Shown: positions 1 to 5,298 of the stretch, piece after piece
Position numbering within the stretch: position 1 is the first letter of the stretch
Layout of the letters: each line of letters opens with the position of its first letter
Assembly (NCBI GenBank): GCA_020431545.1
Contig: JAGQIB010000140.1
Coordinates: forward strand, 1-5,298
Length of the DNA stretch: 5,298 bases
Direction: 5' to 3'
Source of the DNA: Gemmatimonadota bacterium
GTDB taxonomy: Bacteria; ARS69
Made by a program: the position numbers and the translations under genes
Notes under the pieces: generated by a model
What the model saw: the letters and a program-made list of their open reading frames with translations, nothing else
Told to the model about the DNA's origin: nothing
Databases searched by the model: none

Positions 1-16
1 ACGAGCTGACCGAGCG

Positions 17-616
17 CTACTCCCCGGCCGGCGGGTCGGCGGGAACGCCCACGAATTCCTGACACGAGAACGGGTTCAGCCACGGATCGATCGGGTGGCA
101 GTCCACCGCGCCCGCGTGCTGCGAGCCGGGACCGATCGCCACGGTCACGGAATCCGTCCCCGCCACGGCGTGAATCGTGCCGAGCAGGCGGGCCGAGTCG
201 GGGCAGCCGCCGATCGCGAGATCGACGTCGCCCGAGCCCTCCCAGGTCAGGAACAGCACGTCGGCCGCGGGCGTGAAGTAGTCGGTCTCCGGGAACTCCA
301 CGCCGTCGCCGAACAGATCGCACTCGAGCGCGGAGAGCCCCATGTTCGAGGCCACGAGCCACAGGTAGAGGTCGAGAGGGCCCGGCTCGACCATCGCCGT
401 GGTCGCGTTCGGGCTCCCGGGATCGGCGCTCACCGCGAAGTGGAACACGCCGTCGATGCGCGGAACGTAGTTGTCGCCCGCACCGCCACCGCCACCACCA
501 CCGTTGCCGTTCGTGTTCGGAAGAGACGTGGGGCCGAGGCCGCCGTCCTGCGGATCACACGCGACGATCGTGAACGCGAGGCTCGAGACGAGCAGCCCGA
601 GGTACCTGGTTTTCAT
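17..616 (-). CDS. Small secreted lipoprotein of unknown function
   Basis: A 199-residue protein. I chose the ATG at 616 because it opens a classic lipoprotein signal: basic MKTR, a hydrophobic stretch at about residues 5-19, and a lipobox ending TIVAC with the lipidated cysteine at residue 20. A GGAGA ribosome binding site lies 7 bases upstream. A GTG at 655 would put 13 polar residues before the signal. The mature protein starts with a flexible linker (about 21-48) containing seven consecutive glycines (39-45). It then has a probably beta-rich domain (about 50-190) with segments such as LDLYLWLVASNMG and DVDLAIGGCPDSARLLGTIH. Four further cysteines (99, 138, 173, 185) could form two disulfides outside the cytoplasm. 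The domain style reminds me of recurring small exported proteins in Eisenbacteria-like genomes, but I cannot name a family or function. The +2 residue is Asp. The gene follows the glycosidase-like gene after 157 bases, so co-transcription is uncertain. Confidence 0.75.
   Translation of the reverse strand: MKTRYLGLLVSSLAFTIVACDPQDGGLGPTSLPNTNGNGGGGGGGAGDNYVPRIDGVFHFAVSADPGSPNATTAMVEPGPLDLYLWLVASNMGLSALECDLFGDGVEFPETDYFTPAADVLFLTWEGSGDVDLAIGGCPDSARLLGTIHAVAGTDSVTVAIGPGSQHAGAVDCHPIDPWLNPFSCQEFVGVPADPPAGE
482..502 (-). repeat. Glycine-codon tract (GGN)7 in lipoprotein linker
   Basis: Seven consecutive glycine codons (GGT and GGC mixed) encode residues 39-45 of the lipoprotein, just after the lipid anchor. 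On the plus strand it reads as a CCN trinucleotide run. It probably forms a flexible tether between the membrane anchor and the folded domain. Being a short trinucleotide run, it could vary in copy number without breaking the frame. Confidence 0.7.
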
Positions 617-622
617 GAGCGC

Positions 623-649
623 ATCTCCGGGGGAAGCTGTTCCGGAGAT
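623..649 (-). promoter_or_regulatory. Inverted repeat enclosing the lipoprotein ribosome binding site
   Basis: A perfect 8-bp inverted repeat has arms at 623-630 and 642-649 with an 11-base loop. On the minus strand the 5' arm is ATCTCCGG and the 3' arm is CCGGAGAT. The 3' arm contains the GGAGA ribosome binding site (624-628), placed 7 bases before the ATG at 616. If the mRNA folds this way, the Shine-Dalgarno bases are paired and initiation would be reduced until the hairpin opens. The repeat is seen directly; the regulatory role is inferred. I recognise no riboswitch class and see no convincing promoter hexamers in the rest of the 617-773 gap. Confidence 0.45.
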
Positions 650-773
650 ACGCACGAAGCATGCCGGTTGGAGTGCGTGAGGGATCCGCCAAGATCTCTC
701 AAGAAGCCGGACGGTCGGCGAGGCACGGGTCCACGTTCTCCCGGGGCGTTCGCACGCGTCGTCGCGGATTGCG

Positions 774-2030
774 TCAGTGGACCTTCGTCACACGCCCCGA
801 CGTCCGGGTGGAGCCGTGCCGCGCGGACCAGAAGTAGATTCCGGCCGGCACCTCGCGACCGGTTTCGTCGCGACCGTCCCATCGGAAATCGCCGCGCGCG
901 GCGTCCGTCGGCCGGAGGGTACGGATGCGCCGTCCGCGCACGTCCCAGAGCGTGAGGTCGGCGACGTTCGCGGCCGGCGTCGCGAGACGGAGCTCGACGT
1001 CGTCCCGGAAGGGTTCGGGAAACGAGCGCGCGGGCGCCGCCGACGTGCTCGCGACCGCCGCCGTCGAGTGGGGGGCGAACGAGTAGGTGTGCGTGGCGGG
1101 ATTGACGGTGACCCGGCCGAGCGTCGTGTCGCGGAAGTAGTCGGATCCGGATTGCTGGATCGGTCCGAGGAACGATTCGCCGGGCAGAACGTCCGGTCGC
1201 GGGTACACGGGGGACCATCCGTTCGACGCGCCGGTGGCCGAGTAGACGTACTCGCCGACCCCCACCGCCTCGTAGCCGGAAAGGAGCGCCGAGTACCACG
1301 CGTGAAAGAACTGCGACTCGTCGTAGCTCGTGGTGTCGTCGATCGCGGTGGTCGTCACGCCGAGCACCCGGAACCCGAGCTGGGCGCGGTACCCTTCCAG
1401 CGCATCCGCCTTCGTTCGCCACTCGGACTCGGTCTCGTACTGGTCCAGGCGGATCCGGAAGCTCTCGTAGAGATAGAAGTCGGAAGCGTTCGCGTGCGAC
1501 GCGGCGCCGCCCGGGTTCAGCGGGTGAATCGCCGCGTCGAACGCGTCGGCCGGGACCCAGGCGTTCGCGATCGCGGACAGGCCCTCGGCGTGCACCCAGT
1601 CGAGCGCCTGGTTCTGGCGGTCGCGCGACGTGCCGTACTCGTAGCCGAAATCGTCGAGCAGGACGCCCGCGACGCCCATCGCGGCCCACGCCTGGATCGC
1701 GCTCTGGATCTGCGCGGGCGTGAGATTCTGGCCGCCGTTCGTGACACCCAGGTCGACGTAGCCGAACACGCTCGTGTTCGCGAGTCGGGGGTCCGCCACG
1801 AGGGACACCGTGAACGCGTGCTCGGGATGGGCGACGGACTCGAGACCGCCGCCGAGGACGACGTACTCGTACTCCGCGAACCGGTCCACGGGATCCGCCG
1901 GTCCGGGCGCCCCGTGAATCACGGAAGGCCAGCTGTAGTAGACCAGGAGCTTCTTCGGGGCCACGTCGGCGGCGGCCGCCGTGGCGGCGAGCAGGGCGAG
2001 ACCGGTCAGCAGGGGGAGCCACGGGCGCAT
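774..2030 (-). CDS. Secreted TIM-barrel glycosidase-like protein with FlgD-type C-terminal domain
   Basis: A 418-residue exported protein. The ATG at 2030 is preferred over a GTG at 2087 because it begins the signal peptide directly (MRPWLPLLTGLALLAATAAA, cleavage near residues 20-22) and has GAGGA 5 bases upstream. Residues about 26-320 look like a (beta/alpha)8 barrel of the GH114/GH135 (spherulin-4-like) superfamily: LLVYYSWPS (28-36), YVVLGGG (56-62), VFGYVDLG (88-95), then AGVLLDDFGYEYG (121-133) at a strand end where acidic catalytic residues are expected (D126, D127), then AIANAW (153-158), DFYLYESF with E189, RVLGVTTT, and YFRDTTLGRVTVNP (298-311). The family match is by eye. Known relatives cleave galactosaminogalactan-type polymers, but the substrate here is unknown. 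Residues about 337-418 form a FlgD-like Ig domain (DLTLWDVRGRRIRTL, FRWDGRDETG, VPAGIYFW), a common tail on surface or secreted proteins of FCB-type bacteria, possibly a sorting or anchoring module. It follows the symporter gene after 123 bases. Confidence 0.75.
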   Translation of the reverse strand: MRPWLPLLTGLALLAATAAAADVAPKKLLVYYSWPSVIHGAPGPADPVDRFAEYEYVVLGGGLESVAHPEHAFTVSLVADPRLANTSVFGYVDLGVTNGGQNLTPAQIQSAIQAWAAMGVAGVLLDDFGYEYGTSRDRQNQALDWVHAEGLSAIANAWVPADAFDAAIHPLNPGGAASHANASDFYLYESFRIRLDQYETESEWRTKADALEGYRAQLGFRVLGVTTTAIDDTTSYDESQFFHAWYSALLSGYEAVGVGEYVYSATGASNGWSPVYPRPDVLPGESFLGPIQQSGSDYFRDTTLGRVTVNPATHTYSFAPHSTAAVASTSAAPARSFPEPFRDDVELRLATPAANVADLTLWDVRGRRIRTLRPTDAARGDFRWDGRDETGREVPAGIYFWSARHGSTRTSGRVTKVH

Positions 2031-2035
2031 GCGGG

Positions 2036-2040
2036 TCCTC
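2036..2040 (-). promoter_or_regulatory. Ribosome binding site of the glycosidase-like gene
   Basis: On the minus strand GAGGA lies 5 bases before the ATG at 2030. It decides the start in favour of this ATG over the in-frame GTG at 2087, which would add 19 polar residues ahead of the signal peptide. Confidence 0.55.
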
Positions 2041-2050
2041 GGGGTTGGCG

Positions 2051-2066
2051 TCGCCCCGGAGGGCGA
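2051..2066 (-). other. Small perfect hairpin upstream of the glycosidase-like gene
   Basis: TCGCCC (2051-2056) and GGGCGA (2061-2066) pair perfectly around a 4-base loop, about 20 bases before the ATG at 2030. The ribosome binding site at 2036-2040 is outside the stem. No T run follows. It could be a 5' leader structure, but a 6-bp GC stem arises easily by chance in DNA this GC-rich. Confidence 0.2.
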
Positions 2067-2114
2067 ACGGCGGGAGTCGGGCGTCACTACGGAATGCGAA
2101 GGACGTCGCTCGTT

Positions 2115-2136
2115 CGCGCAGCGGGGAGCATGCGCG
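2115..2136 (-). terminator. Possible terminator hairpin after the symporter gene
   Basis: Between the symporter stop (2154) and the glycosidase-like gene, CGCGCA (2115-2120) pairs perfectly with TGCGCG (2131-2136) around a 10-base loop. It lies 17 bases past the stop in the direction of transcription. No T tract follows on the minus strand, so it is not a standard intrinsic terminator. It would fit the end of the amidohydrolase-racemase-symporter unit, but the support is weak. Confidence 0.2.
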
Positions 2137-2153
2137 ATGTGACCCCGGGCGGG

Positions 2154-3605
2154 CTAGACGGGATCGACGGAGGAGAGAGTCGCGGTCCCGAATCGGCGCA
2201 CGGCAAGATACGTGATCGCGGAAACCGCCAGGCCGAAGCAGTTCGAGTCGAGACCCAGGGGAAGCGCGACGCCGCTGGCCTGGAGCGCGACCGTCGTCGC
2301 GCCGCCCGCGATGATCGCGGCTCCCGCCGCCACCGGCGAGGGCCGCCGATCGGTGAGCGCCGCGATGACGGGGACGAACAGGCCCGACACCATGAGCGCG
2401 TACGAGTACAGCATCAGATCGAGGACGCTCGTCATGCGCGAAGCCAGGAGCAACGCGATCGCTCCGATCACGAGCGTGGCGATCTGCGACATCCGCAACG
2501 TGCGGGCGGCCGACGGGTGGTCGCCGCGGCGCCGCTCGATGATGTCGTTCACCACGTTGCCGGAGGCGGCCATGAGGCAGCTGTCGGCCGTCGAGAGAAT
2601 CGCGGAGAAGTACGCCGCGAGCACGATGCCGAGCACCCCCGGCGGCATCACCGTCCGCAGCAGCATGGGCAAGCCGGTCTCCGGGTCCACGTCCGAGATG
2701 CCGTCCGCACCGAAGGCGCCGAACATGCCCTGGTCGGCCGCGACGCGCGCGAGCAGCCCGAGCACCGAGCCCAGGAACGCCATGAGCGGCCACTCCAGGA
2801 CGCCCGCGAGCAGCCAGGCGCGCCGCGCCGTCGGTTCGTCGCGGCACGCATAGATGCGCTGGTACAGGGTCATGCCCACGAACCAGATCGGCACGATCGT
2901 CACCATCCAGTTCACGAACTCCACGGGACGGATGTTCGAGAGCGAGAGGAGCTCCGGGTGCACGGTGGCGCGAATCGCGTCGAAGCCGCCGACCGCGGAG
3001 AACGCCATGGGCACCGCCACGAACGTGAGTCCGCCGAGCACGATCGCCCACTGCACGGAGTCCGTGTAGATCACGGCCTTGAGACCTCCGAGCACCGTGT
3101 ACCCGATCGCCACCCCGCCCATGACCAGCAGCGCGGTCTCGAACGACACGGAGGGGAGCGACCCGCTCGCGAGCTTCGCGCCGGCGAGGATCTGCGAGGC
3201 GGTGAACCCCGCGTAACCCACGGCGGAGACGATCCCCGCCAGCAGTGCCACCCGGGAGCCGAAGAAGCGGCCGAGGAAGTCCGGGAACGTGAGCGCCCGC
3301 GCGAGGCGGGGGTCCTTTCGGACCCGCGGGACGAGCCAGGCCGCCGCGACCCACGCGCCGACGAAGCCGGTGAACAGGAGCCACGACCCGGAAAGTCCCA
3401 TCACGAAGCCGAGCCCGCCGAGTCCGATCGAGAACCCGCCGCCGACGTCGGTCGCGACCACCGAGAAGCCCACGTGCGTGGCGGACATCCCGCGCCCCCC
3501 GACGTAGTAGTCGTCCACGCTCTCGTTGCGACGCAGGAAGTACGCGCCGACCCCGAGCATTCCGAGCATGTAGACGACGAAGATCGCGAGATCGAGCGGG
3601 TGCAT
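2154..3605 (-). CDS. Sodium:solute symporter (SSS/SLC5 family)
   Basis: A 483-residue inner-membrane transporter of the LeuT-fold SSS family (PutP, vSGLT, SiaT relatives) that uses the Na+ gradient to import a small solute. About 13 hydrophobic segments run from residue 5 to 470. Family landmarks are visible: an N-terminal helix followed by DDYYVGGRGM (31-40); the glycine-rich broken helix SVVATDVGGGFSIG (48-61); GGLKAVIYTDSVQW (173-186); YQRIYACRDEPTARRA (248-263); and AAYFSAILSTADSCLMAA (330-347), whose Ser-Thr pair in LSTADS sits where SSS proteins bind sodium. The length is normal. The ATG at 3605 is chosen because TGGAG lies 7 bases upstream; a TTG at 3611 would be only 1 base from it. 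The gene starts 15 bases after the racemase stop, so the two are almost certainly co-transcribed. The substrate cannot be read off; the neighbours make an amino acid, acyl-amino acid or small peptide plausible, but sugars, carboxylates and sialic acids are also family substrates. Confidence 0.92.
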   Translation of the reverse strand: MHPLDLAIFVVYMLGMLGVGAYFLRRNESVDDYYVGGRGMSATHVGFSVVATDVGGGFSIGLGGLGFVMGLSGSWLLFTGFVGAWVAAAWLVPRVRKDPRLARALTFPDFLGRFFGSRVALLAGIVSAVGYAGFTASQILAGAKLASGSLPSVSFETALLVMGGVAIGYTVLGGLKAVIYTDSVQWAIVLGGLTFVAVPMAFSAVGGFDAIRATVHPELLSLSNIRPVEFVNWMVTIVPIWFVGMTLYQRIYACRDEPTARRAWLLAGVLEWPLMAFLGSVLGLLARVAADQGMFGAFGADGISDVDPETGLPMLLRTVMPPGVLGIVLAAYFSAILSTADSCLMAASGNVVNDIIERRRGDHPSAARTLRMSQIATLVIGAIALLLASRMTSVLDLMLYSYALMVSGLFVPVIAALTDRRPSPVAAGAAIIAGGATTVALQASGVALPLGLDSNCFGLAVSAITYLAVRRFGTATLSSVDPV

Positions 3606-3612
3606 CGACAAA

Positions 3613-3617
3613 CTCCA
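3613..3617 (-). promoter_or_regulatory. Ribosome binding site of the symporter gene
   Basis: On the minus strand TGGAG sits inside the 15-base gap between the racemase stop and the symporter ATG, 7 bases before that ATG. It favours 3605 over the in-frame TTG at 3611 and supports a shared transcript. Confidence 0.55.
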
Positions 3618-3620
3618 GGG

Positions 3621-4709
3621 TCAGTCCACGACGACGCGCGGGATTTCGGGAGGGATCCGGACGAGCACTTCGTAGTTCAGGATGCGCGCGAGGTCCCCGA
3701 AGCTGCTGACCGAGATCTCGCGTCGCCCCTGCGAGCCGATGAGGACGACCTCGTCGCCGGTCTCGACGGCGGGGCAGTCCGTCACGTCGACGAGCGTGAC
3801 GTTCATGCTCACGGTGCCCACCACGGGGCACAGCCGGCCGCGCAAGAGCACCTGGCCGACGTTCGAGAGCGCTCGCGCGAAACCGTGGTAGTAGCCCACC
3901 GGGATCGCGGCAATCCGCTGCGGGCGCGGCGTGAGGTACGCCATCCCGTAGCCGACGTACTCGCCGGCGTCGACGTCGTTGACCGCGATCACGCGCGTGG
4001 TCCAGCGGAGCACACGTCTGAGCGGATTCCAGCGTTCGGGGTGCCGCATGTCGCTCGCCTGGAGCAGCAGCCGCATCTTCGTCTCCTGGCTCGGCCAGAA
4101 GCCGTAGGCGGCGATACCCACCCGCACGAGGTCGAGTCGGGTTTCCGGGTACAGGAAGGTCGCGGCGGAAGACGCGGTGTGCAGCTTGCCGGGCGCGATA
4201 CCGGCCTCCGCGAGCTGGTGGACGCGCGTCCGGAACGTCTCGATCTGGGACTGAACGCGGAGGAAGTTCCCTTCGCTCTCGGCGCCGGCGTAGTGCGTGC
4301 ACGTGCCCTCGACCCGGATCGCGCCCGCGCGGACGATCGCGGCGACCTCCTCGAGCTCGTTCGCCGCGAGTCCCGTACGATGCATGCCCGTTTCCAGCTC
4401 GAGGTGCACGCGAGCCGGCCGACCGACGCGTGCGGCCGCCTCCGCCGCGTCGCGCAGGCGGCCGAGCTCGAACACCCAGAACGAGACGTCGGACGCGATC
4501 GCCCACTCGAGCTCGTCCTGCGAGATCCAGCTCAGGATCATCACGTCGGTGTCGCGTGCGAGGCACGAGCGGGCGCGCAGGGCCTCGTCCGCCGAGCCGA
4601 CCGCGAACGTGCGGACGCCGAGCGACTCCGCGAGCGGTCCGAACGTCTCGATGCCGTGGCCGTACGCGTTGCCCTTGATGACGAGAGCGACCTCGGCCCG
4701 GCCCGCCAC
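3621..4709 (-). CDS. alr: Alanine racemase family PLP enzyme (Alr-type)
   Basis: A fold-type III PLP enzyme that interconverts L- and D-alanine (D-alanine is used in peptidoglycan), or possibly another amino acid. The coordinates use the only conventional start, a GTG at 4709, giving 362 residues, but this start is probably wrong (see 4710-4775). Numbered from that GTG: VIKGNAYGHG carries the PLP lysine K12; ETGMHRTG (106-113) has R111; THYA holds H139; LVRVGIAAYG has R196, which contacts the PLP ring nitrogen in the family; YVGYGMAY has the catalytic tyrosine Y254; GTVSMNVTLVDVT is 298-310; LNYEV holds Y346. All catalytic residues are therefore present. E104 stands where the Geobacillus stearothermophilus enzyme has carbamylated K129. 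About 11 extra residues follow FWPSQET (204-210), and VGYYHGFARALSN (271-283) marks a subfamily that I recall from Firmicutes and Bacteroidetes. It lies between an amidohydrolase and a symporter, so a catabolic role is possible as well as a cell-wall role. Confidence 0.9.
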   Translation of the reverse strand: MAGRAEVALVIKGNAYGHGIETFGPLAESLGVRTFAVGSADEALRARSCLARDTDVMILSWISQDELEWAIASDVSFWVFELGRLRDAAEAAARVGRPARVHLELETGMHRTGLAANELEEVAAIVRAGAIRVEGTCTHYAGAESEGNFLRVQSQIETFRTRVHQLAEAGIAPGKLHTASSAATFLYPETRLDLVRVGIAAYGFWPSQETKMRLLLQASDMRHPERWNPLRRVLRWTTRVIAVNDVDAGEYVGYGMAYLTPRPQRIAAIPVGYYHGFARALSNVGQVLLRGRLCPVVGTVSMNVTLVDVTDCPAVETGDEVVLIGSQGRREISVSSFGDLARILNYEVLVRIPPEIPRVVVD

Positions 4710-4775
4710 GCGGCGGAGGAATCCGAGATTGCGCTTGAGCGCACCCGCGTTCAGCGTGAGCCGGCAGGGAGGCGT
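4710..4775 (-). other. In-frame N-terminal part of the racemase lacking a standard start codon
   Basis: Reading the racemase frame upstream of the GTG at 4709 gives TPPCRLTLNAGALKRNLGFL followed by RRV. This matches the conserved first strand and helix of alanine racemases (pattern: hydrophobic-L-D/N-A-x-x-x-N-L-x-x-L-R), so the region is very probably coding. By hand I found no ATG, GTG or TTG in this frame from 4710 up to about 5000. Non-standard candidates are ACG at 4773-4775, ATT at 4815-4817 (overlapping the amidohydrolase end) and CTG at 4752-4754, the last of which would cut into the first strand. None has a convincing ribosome binding site. The GTG at 4709 has no Shine-Dalgarno upstream either and would place the PLP lysine at residue 12 instead of about 35-40. 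A rare start codon, translational coupling, or a sequence error or mutation could explain this. Confidence 0.6.
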
Positions 4776-4803
4776 GGCGTGCGAGGCGAACGGCGGAGCC
4801 GCG

Positions 4804-5298
4804 TCAGTCCGTGTAATGACGCACCACCCTTTCCAGGAGATCGCTCGCGGGCGCCAGGAGCTCGTCCGGGAAGTCGTAGCCCGGGGAGTGCAGGGGCGGA
4901 TGGTCGACGCCGGCCCCGATTCCGAACATCGCTCCGCGCGACGTGACGAGGTGGCCGAAGTCCTCCGACCATCGCAGCGGAGTGGGCGGTCGAAACGTCT
5001 CCTGCCCGAGCGAGCGCGCGCAGGACTCGATGACCGCGTTGACGTCGGCGTCCGAGCGCGTGACCGGAAACTCCTCGTGCCGCGAGAGGCGCAGGCGGAG
5101 CCGCGAGCGCGCGGCGAGTTCCGTCAGCATCGCCTCGCACCGCTCCGTGAAGGCGTCGAGCGCGTCGCGCGACGGGGAGCGCAGCGTGAGGCGGAGGGAG
5201 GCGTCGCCGGGAGCGATTCCGAACGTCGGCTCGCCGATGCGCACGTGGGTCGGTGTGAGCTCGACCACCGGTTCGGTCTCGGTGTGTCCCGGCAGCAA
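4804..5298 (-). CDS. M20D amidohydrolase, C-terminal part (truncated by window edge)
   Basis: The last 164 residues of an M20D metallopeptidase-type amidohydrolase (hippurate, N-acyl-amino acid or IAA-amino acid hydrolase relatives), which cleaves an acyl group from an amino acid using a di-metal centre. The first codon in the window is TTG, read as internal Leu; the true start lies beyond 5298, and well over half of a typical 390-430-residue enzyme is missing. Visible here are the end of the dimerisation (lid) domain, HVRIGEPTFGIAPGDASLRL followed by TLR, then the returning catalytic domain with RWSEDFGHL (109-117), FGIGAGVDHPPLHSPGYDFP (125-144) and a C-terminal helix to HYTD. The His in LHSPGYDF is the expected last metal ligand. 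The other ligands lie outside the window. The usual Asn of the NVIP motif is replaced in the GIAP variant, a form I recall from a Bacteroidetes-type subgroup. The stop falls just before or inside the racemase N-terminal coding region, implying a shared transcript and probably coupled translation. Confidence 0.88.
   Translation of the reverse strand: MLPGHTETEPVVELTPTHVRIGEPTFGIAPGDASLRLTLRSPSRDALDAFTERCEAMLTELAARSRLRLRLSRHEEFPVTRSDADVNAVIESCARSLGQETFRPPTPLRWSEDFGHLVTSRGAMFGIGAGVDHPPLHSPGYDFPDELLAPASDLLERVVRHYTD

Noticed and set aside
650..773. A promoter or intrinsic terminator between the glycosidase-like gene and the lipoprotein gene
   Set aside because: TTGAGA-like and CCCCGGG-like patches occur, but there is no matching -10 box, and no stem followed by a T run.
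95..955. A plus-strand open frame of 286 codons over the lipoprotein and the gap beside it
   Set aside because: It is Arg, Ala and Gly-rich with no motif and lies antisense to a gene with a convincing lipoprotein signal.
2031..2153. A sigma-70-type promoter before the glycosidase-like gene
   Set aside because: No -35 and -10 pair with reasonable spacing stands out. Only GC-rich hairpins are visible, so independent transcription cannot be claimed from sequence.
613..4566. A minus-strand open frame of about 1,317 codons running across several genes
   Set aside because: It is extremely Arg-rich, low in complexity, out of frame with the recognised racemase, symporter and glycosidase-like genes and crosses their boundaries. 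It is a GC-driven shadow frame.
777..4946. A plus-strand open frame of about 1,389 codons antisense to the last four genes
   Set aside because: Its translation is dominated by Arg, Gly, Glu, Asp and His with no recognisable domain, and it runs opposite to genes with clear family motifs. In high-GC DNA, stop codons are rare in the antisense frame, so this is a shadow.
4751..5140. A minus-strand open frame of 129 codons overlapping the amidohydrolase and the racemase upstream region, considered as the missing racemase N-terminus through a frameshift
   Set aside because: Its translation shows no racemase or M20D motifs, and the racemase N-terminal motif is already found in the racemase's own frame. 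The amidohydrolase also ends naturally at 4804.

Overview
The window is high-GC bacterial DNA with five protein-coding genes, all on the minus strand and so transcribed from right to left. Two traits suggest a lineage of the FCB superphylum or a relative, such as the Eisenbacteria- or Gemmatimonadota-like phyla. The first is an exported protein ending in a FlgD-type Ig-like tail (WDVRGRR, WDGRDETGREVPAGIYFW). The second is an M20D amidohydrolase with the SEDFG and LHSPGYDF wording that I associate with Bacteroidetes-type enzymes. The lineage is inferred from protein style; there is no RNA gene or marker here to confirm it.

Right part (2154-5298): a compact, probably co-transcribed cluster. 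In transcription order it holds the C-terminal part of an M20D amidohydrolase (running off the right edge), an alanine-racemase-type PLP enzyme, and a sodium:solute symporter. The racemase stop and the symporter start are 15 bases apart, with the symporter ribosome binding site in that gap. The amidohydrolase stop falls directly before, or just inside, the racemase N-terminal coding region. A plausible reading is an uptake and amino-acid-processing unit in which the symporter imports, the amidohydrolase removes an acyl group, and the racemase inverts the amino acid. The substrates cannot be read from the sequence.

Left part (1-2153): two exported proteins, each preceded by a larger gap (123 and 157 bases). 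One is a secreted TIM-barrel protein resembling the GH114/GH135 (spherulin-4-like) glycosidases, with the FlgD-like C-terminal domain. The other is a small lipoprotein with a glycine linker and four further cysteines, of unknown function. They may be separate transcription units.

Three points deserve attention. The racemase has no ATG, GTG or TTG start upstream of its catalytic-lysine strand, although the missing N-terminal strand and helix are encoded in frame. The residue aligned with the carbamylated lysine of classical alanine racemases is glutamate. The lipoprotein ribosome binding site sits inside a perfect 8-bp inverted repeat that could mask it. I see no mobile element, CRISPR array, tRNA or rRNA, and no clear case for a wholly new system.
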